Below are positions 57,157-64,000 of a stretch of 64,000 nt of DNA, piece by piece; within the stretch, counting starts at the first letter, position 1, and each line of letters opens with the position of its first letter. This DNA comes from Phorcus lineatus. Its lineage: Eukaryota; Mollusca; Gastropoda; Trochida; Trochidae. Under the pieces are notes generated by a model. The model made no database searches. It had not been told where the DNA came from and was given only the letters and a program-made list of their open reading frames with translations. The stretch is from the NCBI GenBank assembly GCA_921293015.1, contig OV121098.1:16392161-16456160 (forward strand), given 5' to 3'. The position numbers were made by a program, and so were the translations under genes.

Positions 57157-57609
57157 ACTTCTACGCAGTCATATATGGTATGATATATATATGAATTGGG
57201 TTAAGATCTGAAAAATCTGACGAGTACAATTTCACTTTAAAAAAGATAAACAGGCTAACACTTGACATATTTATCTTATCTTTTTGATGGAAAGTCACTG
57301 GAAGGAATCTCATGTTTGCACAAGAATCATGGTGGTTGTTATTTGGAATTTGATAAAAGTGGTGAGCTTGTGTCGGAGATATGTACAACACCTCTGTAGA
57401 TCCTCCCTCATCCTGTATGTAGGGGAGGTAATAAATCTCAATCTGTGGCGGCCATCATTCACAGATAGTGCGCATTTTGCACATTGTTTTCCACTTGTTG
57501 TCAACTAACACCCGATAAATAGGGCACTGAGGCCATCCGGGGTCATTTAACTGATGACATCTTTCCTTTTTACATGTATTCAAATTTTTGCATGAAAAGA
57601 GTTGTTAAC
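57157..57609. other. Unique DNA, no supported gene
   Basis: A GC-richer patch at 57280-57500 is crossed by frames on both strands (57284-57508 plus, 57310-57504 minus). Neither has a motif, and the mutual overlap argues against either. Confidence 0.35.
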
Positions 57610-58150
57610 TCCCTTAGTTATAATCAGAAGACCACTAAAGATTTCCTGTCATCTTGCACTGATAGCAAGCTCTAAGGTCGTGAGAGGTCATGAAATAGAT
57701 GACATCCTCCAGTTTACATGCCTTACATGGTATTGTATTCTTACATCTAAAATATTTACTTTTGTAATTAATGCATTGGGCCATTAAAAGAATTTCTTTC
57801 GTTTTATGTCATCTCCTATATAAAGCATGCTGAGGTCATGCAAGGTCACAAAATTGATGACATCCTCCAATTTACATGGCTCAGATAGTTTTCTATCCTT
57901 TTATCTAAAATTGTTACCTTTCTTATTTAATGCATCAGACCGCTGAAATATTTTCTTTAGTTTTTATGTCATCTCTGATTTGAAGCACACCTAGGTCATA
58001 CAAGGTCACAAAATTGATACATTAATTCACCATTCTATATGGCGAACATGTTTTCAAAATCTTGCAGTAAGAAAAATTACCCCCCTCAATTAATGCTTTA
58101 GATAAGTGCTTGCTTATCGTCTGATCATTCCTAAATTGACCTCACCATGA
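57610..58150. repeat. Old 158-160-bp tandem repeat, about 3.3 units
   Basis: AGGTCATG then AAATAGATGACATCCTCC (57701), and AAGGTCACAAAATTGATGAC (57841) and AAGGTCACAAAATTGATAC (58001) give offsets of 158 and 160 bp. Other aligned blocks are TTATGTCATCTC, TAATGCAT and TCATATAAAGCATGC-like stretches. Units have diverged substantially and a partial fourth fades out near 58150. No conserved frame. Confidence 0.8.
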
Positions 58151-60190
58151 AATTTTATTTAGAACTTTAGAATTTTAAAATTAACCTTTTTTTTGTCATC
58201 CACAAGAAGTAGATTGAGTTAGATAAGAAGAATTTATATAATTTCAGCATTTCAAATTTTCAGCAAAACTGTAAGGTTTCAGACATAAAAGACGTCATTA
58301 TTAGATAGAATAATGATAAAAGGTTAAATTCATGAGATAGTTAGGAGTTGCCTGCTCTCTCTCCATTAGAGCGCTGAAATTTTTAAGTGTCTTGTAATAA
58401 GTGTTCTAGTGTCATTTCAGTTGATATTGTTTTCCTATTATCCTATATTTCCTATCAATTTCCTAAAATTTATGGGTTGAGACTAAAAAACCAAAAAAAA
58501 ATTTATTATCCTTAAATACGCAATGTGATACAGTCAATTCATATAACATATATCATGGCAAAATAAAAATGAATATCAAGCATGAAGGTTTAAATCATAT
58601 GATCTGGATTCTTCAAACATTCATAAAATCTTATTGAAATACCTTATTGGGTGGTTTTTTTTCTCTTTTGTGTTACTTTTATATGCTATCTATGACATTA
58701 AGAATTTCCTGTGTCGATGGTGAAACACATAATAAACGTTAACATTTACAGTATTGTGGTTGATATTTATACATAAATGTTTAATTTGATCACTTTTTGA
58801 TAAAATACAGTATCTTTATATTAATGGTTATATTTAGATGTTTAGTTAAGAGGATTTATGATATTATTTCTATCTATTAGGTATTTGTTTTTTCCATGTT
58901 ATTTGATATTTGTGGAATTTGTAAATACTGGAAACAAGGTGAACATGTAAATGCAATAAATCAAGAATTCGATTTTTAGTTCTTTTACTTGTGTGCTTTG
59001 GTTTGAAAATGATATACATTGAATTAATTCTTTTTTCATCATTTAAATGTTATTTTGAAATGGAAATAGATTCAAATAGAAAGTTAAATATTTCACAAAA
59101 TTTCGGTTTTAAAAGCATCATTCAACTAATCAACCATTTTAACATTTTCTCTCATTAAAAAGACAAATGAAAAAAAATGACAATAAAATGGTATAATCCA
59201 TATTATCCCTATCTCCCAAGTATAGGATTATCACTAGCTGTCATTGGATAGTTATTTTTTATAAAAACAATTAATTTATAAAAAAAGGTTATATTCTGCG
59301 AACTCTTCAGCCAGGGTTATCAGTTTTGCTAAATCTAGTGCAGGTGTTGTAGATTTTATGATATTTAATTCTCCATTGCTGGGGCTCCCTACTGTTTTGA
59401 ATGACATTCTCAAACGACCCGAGATATTTCTTTTGATAAAACACAGTTTTGTTTGACAAATTTTCAGATAGTGTGGCCATCAATCAGGCTTAAGATGACT
59501 TTTAATTTAACAATTTAAATGTTGGATTAGTGGACCATAATTCAAACAGAGAGCTTGTGTTTGTTTTGGAAATGGGATGGGATATTTTGTGCTGATGTTA
59601 CAGATTTTCCTGGCTATTTGAACAAGGGGGGTGTGTTGTATAAAAAAAATGTTTAATTTGTAACAGGTATCCATTGTGTCAAAAATAAACAAGGAAATGA
59701 TAAGTAAAAATTTGTCATGTTTTTTTGTCATTTATTGAAACAGTCAATCATATTTTTTTCCCAATTTTCAGAAATGTTTATTATGAAAATTTTGTTCAGC
59801 TGTTAATTTGTCATTTCAACAAACTCATAATTAAGAAACTATTTCAAAACAGAAAATCAAAGATAACATTTATTTATATAAATGAATTATTATTATTATT
59901 TATATTAATATTTTGAGTTTTCAAAAAGTATATAATTCAGTATATATGTTTTTCAAGAATGGTTTGTAAATGCATCTGCAGTTAGAAAATCATGTAATTA
60001 AGAGGTAATATGAATAATGTTATTTAATTTTATCATATAACAAATAATTATCAGAGCCCAAAACATCCCCAAATATTGATTTTGAAATAAAATGAGCTGT
60101 AAGAAGTATCAAGAATTACTTGTAAGTATATTTTCAATGCAGAATCATTTCCATGATGATATTTTATGAAGATATAATGAAGAAACTGTA
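58151..60190. other. Unique AT-rich DNA, no supported gene
   Basis: Very AT-rich single-copy sequence. No repeat or exon recognised. Confidence 0.4.
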
Positions 60191-60284
60191 GTTATTTTCT
60201 TATGATGTTTACCGGGATGGTAGTCAATCGAACATGCCAATTTGCAGCTATCCCAACATGCACCAGTTGTATGCACTTCCTCAC

Positions 60285-60383
60285 CTTGGTGTGCAGGATG
60301 TCCGTGCATGTTGGAGTGTTTTCATAACTCCCGTAGTCTGGATTAGCTGGACAAATTCTGGATAGATTTACATCTGGAACCAT
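60285..60383 (-). CDS. Possible first coding exon, minus strand
   Basis: On minus an ATG at 60383 opens 33 codons ending at a strong donor, CACCAAG then GTGAGG (plus-strand CCTCACCTTG at 60279-60288). The peptide includes MVPDVNLSRICPANPDYGSY and ends PTCTDILHTK. An in-frame TAG lies directly upstream of the ATG, so it would have to be a start exon. The start context is weak (T at -3, G at +4). The block is GC-richer than its flanks. No family recognised. Chance ORF or a conserved non-coding element remain likely. Confidence 0.15.
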
Positions 60384-60746
60384 CTACCATAATGCTGTTT
60401 TAGAAACATGATCATTAGACCAGGGATAATTACACTTAATGCCTTTAATGATTCAATTAACATCATTTTCTTACTTTACTTTGATTTAAGTTTCACCAAT
60501 ACAGTATTTATGTGTATGTGCTTTTAATGATAGTTATGTAATATAATTATGTAGTATAAAATAGTTAGGAATATATGTTATTAAAAATGAATGAATAATG
60601 AGAACATCATATACATACATTGATAAACTGATAAAATTTCATAAACATTCCAAGATCTATAAGTTAATTTGTTTAATGTTATGTAACCATCACAAATTTT
60701 GGCCTTACCCTTTCATGGCCTTTATTGCTTAAAAGGATTCTCCTCA
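60384..60746. other. Unique AT-rich DNA, nothing recognised
   Basis: Single-copy sequence leading into the ATTC minisatellite. Confidence 0.35.
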
Positions 60747-60995
60747 TTCATTCATTATTCATTCATTCATTCATTGGTATGTTTCTGGAAACAATGAATA
60801 AGTTGACTTCAAACCTTCAATGTTTCACATTCATTCATTCATTCATTCATTGGTATGTTTCTGAAAACGATGAATAAGATGACTTCTAACCTTCAATGTT
60901 TCACATTCATTCATTCATTCATTGGTATGTTTCTGAAAACGATGAAATAGATGACTTCAAACCTTCAATGTTTCACATCCATTCATTCATTCATT
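60747..60995. repeat. ATTC-linked 75-bp minisatellite
   Basis: Three units each comprise an (ATTC)n run, TGGTATGTTTCTGAAAACGA, ATGAATAAGATGACTTC and AACCTTCAATGTTTCAC, followed by the next (ATTC)n. Offsets are about 73-75 bp. The array looks like slippage in the tetranucleotide combined with duplication of the spacer. Confidence 0.9.
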
Positions 60996-61167
60996 GTCAT
61001 TCCTCTTTCATTCAATCACCACCCAGTTCTTTATTTCCTGCTTCCGCCCCTTTCAACCATACTGAAGTACTACACCCCTTCACACACCATACTGATGTCT
61101 TCCATAACATTCTGTAGGTTTGGTATACAGTATACCCTCTGCAGAAGCTTAAGTGATGAAACAAGCA

Positions 61168-61276
61168 GGGCTCAGATTTTCGAAGCTCTCATAGTGCAAA
61201 GATAGTCGTAAGCCAATGTTAATGTATGGTACTTACAACTACCTTAGCACTATGAGAGCTTCGAAAATCTAGGCCC
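61168..61276. mobile_element. Foldback element F1
   Basis: The arms start GGGCTCAGATTTTCGAAGCT and end AGCTTCGAAAATCTAGGCCC. They include CTCATAGTGC...GCACTATGAG. Stems are about 45 bp with few mismatches around the spacer CCAATGTTAATGTATGG. No coding content. Its spacer resembles that of the adjacent F2. Confidence 0.85.
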
Positions 61277-61381
61277 AGGGCCTCCTTTCACAAAGCCCTA
61301 AGGTGATCTTAAGTCATTAAGGTAACCTTAGTGCAATGTTAAAGTATGGGAGTTAAGGTAGCTTTTTGAAAGCAGGCCCTG
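61277..61381. mobile_element. Foldback element F2, adjacent to F1
   Basis: GGGCCTCCTTTCACAAAGC at the left and GCTTTTTGAAAGCAGGCCC at the right pair. AAGGTGATCTTAAG pairs partly with TTAAGGTAGC. The spacer has GCAATGTTAAAGTATGGG, close to the F1 spacer. It abuts F1 with no gap, so the two may be one composite or a tandem of related elements. Confidence 0.75.
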
Positions 61382-61480
61382 GTCTGTAAATGAGACTAGG
61401 TGCTCAATTATTACAGTTATTACGGTAATAAAGTATACTCGATGTCTTCCATCGTTCAGATTTTAAGCGTTTGATCTTAC

Positions 61481-61583
61481 GTACTGCTTGAACCAAATCT
61501 CTGCCATGTTGGACAAATAACATGCCCCATGGACAATAGCAACTTGGAGCTGGTTTGAGGAAATCGTGACGTTTTATTGAAAT
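61481..61583 (-). CDS. Possible internal coding exon, minus strand
   Basis: On minus a TTGGTTGCAG acceptor and a CAGTAC/GTAAGA donor bound 103 nt. One frame is open throughout: ISIKRHDFLKPAPSC, then YCPWGMLFVQHGRDLVQAV. A second frame is open too. It lies about 1.1 kb upstream, on the same strand, of the exon-like segment at 60285. No family recognised. The splice borders are good but the polypyrimidine tract is short. Confidence 0.15.
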
Positions 61584-61994
61584 CTGCAACCAATATGTGT
61601 ACCGTGATGACTTGATATACATTCCTCCCATCAAACTTCACCAGATTTGTTTACATTGTTCTGTAATCTTTGATTCCAACTATTAACACATTTATTTTTC
61701 AAGAACTGAATGTTTTGTAAGGTAGTGTTTTATTTAAGGGAAAAAGTGTCCTTCATATAACTTCAAGATGGTCCATATGATGTTTTTTGATTATTATTTA
61801 GAACAAGAGTTTTTAACATAAGACACAACAGTTTTCACTGACTCATTAACATATAAATCTGCAGCTATGAACTGTTCCAAGTTAGATGTTGATAATAGAA
61901 ATATGTGCTTAGACATATAAGGTTGTGATTCAAGTATATTATTACTGACCTATCTAAAATACTGCATTGTAATATTTCCCTAGAAATATTAAAC
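61584..61994. other. Unique AT-rich DNA, nothing recognised
   Basis: Single copy. No repeat or frame. Confidence 0.35.
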
Positions 61995-62281
61995 TAGTGA
62001 TATACCGCTGCATTTATGATGTCACATTATTGTGTAGTTGTGATGTCACAATGTTGGCACCGCCATCACAATGGCGGCCAAGTCACGGGAATGTTTCGTT
62101 CAGTACGCTTTTGGCAATCATGCTTGATTACTGAGGTCAAGTAATAAACAAATCACTAACCTCAGTTTGATACTATTTTTTCAAACTTTTAATGATTCTG
62201 TATCAAACTCGTTTTCACTCGTTTTATATACTTAAATGTACTAAATAGTATTAAATGGAAGGTCGTTTGGTATCCTCAATA
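61995..62281 (+). repeat. Dispersed repeat B, copy 2, with TGATGTCA words
   Basis: From 62080 it matches 9316-9460 in order (GGGAATGTTTCGTTCAGT, ACTCGTTTTATATAC, AATAGTATTAAATGGAAGG, TTTGGTATCCTC). An inner inverted pair, AGTTTGATACTATTT with AAATAGTATTAAAT, suggests a foldback origin. Just upstream are TGATGTCACATT and TGTGATGTCACAATG, as near 15400, and the hairpin CCGCCATCACAATGGCGG (62060-62077). Confidence 0.65.
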
Positions 62282-62415
62282 TATCAGCATTAAAGAGCTG
62301 TCATGTATTTTTGTGAAAACTTGAAAACAGTAAATTTAAATAACATAAATTGTACAAGAGATGATAACACTTCTTTTAATTTGTCAATACTTTGAATAAA
62401 TATATTTTAGTCCTA
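62282..62415. other. Short unique spacer
   Basis: Nothing recognised. Confidence 0.3.
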
Positions 62416-62641
62416 AAACCTAAATGCAAAGGCAAATGAATTATTACCAGGTAAAGTGTCATAAGGTCTCCAATGAAAGGCAAATAAATTCAATAAAGTC
62501 ATTTAAGACTTCAAGATAGACTTCAATTAAACCTAAATGCAAAGGCAAATGAATTATTACCAGGTAAAGTGTCATAAGGTCTCCAATGAAAGGCAAATAA
62601 ATTCAATAAAGTCATTTAAGACTTCAAGATAGACTTCAATT
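62416..62641. repeat. Recent 113-bp tandem duplication
   Basis: Unit 1 (62416-62528) and unit 2 (62529-62641) appear identical by eye, starting AAACCTAAATGCAAAGGC and ending AGATAGACTTCAATT. The lack of divergence means a recent duplication or an assembly artefact. Confidence 0.95.
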
Positions 62642-62775
62642 AAACTTGAATTATAAGGTTCTCTCAAAAGCTAGATAAATACTACATTATTGTAACATTC
62701 ATCTAGTTAATCAGTATATGTGCTTATCATCACGCTTCATCAAGTTACATTGTTCATCAAAGTTCATCATTTCCG

Positions 62776-62850
62776 TGCAATAATGATAATTATAATAATA
62801 ATACTTTATTACCCTGAAAGGAATTCTGTTTGTATTATTACAGTGCTTGA
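62776..62850 (+). mobile_element. Retroelement 3'-end-like fragment
   Basis: (ATA)n then ATACTTTATTACCCTG and AAAGGAATTCTGTTTGTATT is the same type of ending as 4483-4545. It probably derives from an RTE-like LINE or a SINE using it. No coding part. Confidence 0.45.
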
Positions 62851-63756
62851 ACATACAAGAAAGGCAACACAGGTAACTTGTGATACATAAACAAACACAT
62901 ATTCTATGAATTCAAAGATCATATAACAGAATGAAAGGAATTGATGTATTTTTACCTCTATTGGTTTTATAACAGGGTAATAATTATCTACTGCCTGCAG
63001 GAAGCTTAATTAACAAACTCACCATAGAAGACATGATCTGGATCTGACACAATCTTTAGGGATAATTTCTTAACTTATCTTATGAAAAAGTGAAGTTTGG
63101 TCAATTATTTAAGCTACATTATCCAGTGAATTAATTCCAATAGTTCTCAAACACCATGACCAGGATAGGTTTCACTGCAACACAAACCCCATTTTTTCAG
63201 GCTTTCTTCCAATAGAACATTCTGCCATAGTTTGATATACCAACTGAGGACCTTGAGCTAGAGTTGTAATTCCTGTGACATTGAAAGTGACACCTTATCA
63301 AAAGAGATCAGTTTCATCTCACATGCAAGTGACAATTACTGTGCGATCTACGTGACTGAGGGAACTGTCACTCACTGCCGCTATCAATGAGTGGTAGATC
63401 ACACCTGGACGAAATCTACACCTTGAAATCTACATACTGACAGGCTCAACTCACTTAGACATCACTGTTTAAATCGTAATGAGTCACAAATAGGTAATTT
63501 AAAGACATAATCGGTCAGTGATATGTATATGAAACAGCAAAATATATTGACCGTAGGTACAAATTACATTGCTTCACACAGTACAATATCCTGGAGGGTT
63601 TTGAGTATGAAAAATAACATGTATCTTCTGTAATTTAAATTTGGGGAAATGTTGTATCGCTTTTAGTAAGCTTCAGCAATAGAGTGGTAACTTGCTAGCA
63701 CTGGATTGTTGAATGGTTTTGTATAAAAATCTTGTGATGACTGATAAAAATGTATC
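62851..63756. other. Unique DNA with a structured patch, no gene
   Basis: 63341-63404 folds: GTGCGATCTAC pairs with GTAGATCACAC, and a nested GTGAC/GTCAC pair lies inside. The remainder is single copy and AT-rich. Confidence 0.4.
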
Positions 63757-63805
63757 GAGTGAGTGAGTTATTGCCGCTTGGACAATATTTCAGCCATTAG
63801 CGGTG
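63757..63805 (-). mobile_element. SINE 3' tail, minus orientation
   Basis: GAGTGAGTGAGTTATTGCCG then GACAATATTTCAGCCATTAG is the reverse complement of the tail at 1432-1490, minus the GTTAAAC stretch. It is truncated, with no head. Confidence 0.75.
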
Positions 63806-64000
63806 AAAAAAAAATGAATTGATTAAAGAAATAGAAAACCTTTACTATTAAGGTTGCACAGTATTATCAGTATATTGCAATACAGGAACACCACGATATG
63901 TACCGATACAGTCTTCTGAAAATATGCAATATATAAGAGGTTTTAGAACTAACAATTTCCTTGAAAAATTGCAGAAAAACGTAATAAAGACCCTATGATT
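63806..64000. other. Unique AT-rich DNA to window end
   Basis: Nothing recognised. A GAAAAACGTAATAAAGACCC near the end has an AATAAA word without other support. Confidence 0.35.

Noticed and set aside
1..64000. CRISPR arrays, operons, ribosome binding sites, prophage, rRNA
   Set aside because: The tandem arrays have no spacer-repeat structure of CRISPR type, and the sequence composition and SINEs are eukaryotic. No rRNA segment was recognised.
1..64000. Autonomous transposon or endogenous viral coding sequence
   Set aside because: No reverse transcriptase, transposase, integrase, capsid or polymerase motif was recognised in any frame.

Overview
This is a metazoan genomic window and probably molluscan. 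It is AT-rich and full of eukaryotic short repeats: tRNA-headed SINEs, foldback MITE-like elements and minisatellites. It has no dense open reading frames and no operons. The best taxonomic clue is the SINE tail at 1432-1490, 20800-20858 and 63757-63805 (GCTGAAATATTGCC, then GCGGCGTTAAAC, then ACTCACTCACTC). I associate this tail with abalone-like vetigastropod snails; that is from memory and was not searched.

No complete protein-coding gene can be supported. The longest open frame (27334-28215) is a translation of a C/T-rich minisatellite. The repeated Leu-Tyr-His and Met-Val-Lys-Gln frames at 34.8-36.0 kb come from an 18-bp minisatellite that is open on both strands because 18 is a multiple of three. 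A few short segments look like exons because they combine an acceptor, an open frame and a donor or poly(A) signal: 719-797, 5013-5071, 13610-13679, 43073-43110 and 56255-56545 on plus, and 60285-60383 and 61481-61583 on minus. The best is 56255-56545, which has an acceptor, 65 open codons, a stop and AATAAA followed by a GT-rich stretch. All are low confidence. The window is best read as a large intron or a gene desert.

Layout. 0-9 kb is mostly unique AT-rich DNA with a SINE tail and fragments of dispersed repeats. 9-26 kb is rich in mobile elements: foldbacks at 9489, 15167, 16162, 21211, 22049 and 25737, a tRNA-Glu-like SINE nested in the 22049 foldback, its relative at 13052 (minus), and a second SINE family at 20564. 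27.3-28.2 kb is a polypyrimidine minisatellite. 28-34.9 kb is unique AT-rich DNA. 34.9-36.0 kb is an 18-bp minisatellite with a higher-order duplication. 36-43 kb holds old tandem duplications, an (ATG)n microsatellite and a 44-bp minisatellite. 45-57 kb mixes repeats (a TGAAG-flanked hAT-like MITE, tRNA-like SINE heads) with several GC-richer single-copy blocks carrying homeodomain-like, POU octamer-like, SOX-like and AP-1-like words, which I flag as candidate conserved non-coding elements. 57-64 kb has a roughly 159-bp tandem repeat, an ATTC minisatellite, two adjacent related foldbacks, a 113-bp tandem duplication that looks perfect, and SINE and LINE tails.

Four dispersed families have two or more copies inside the window: A (2791 and 54369), B (9316 and 62080), C (11223 and 56998) and D (17466 minus, 20893 and 55770). 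All alignments were made by eye, so boundaries are approximate.
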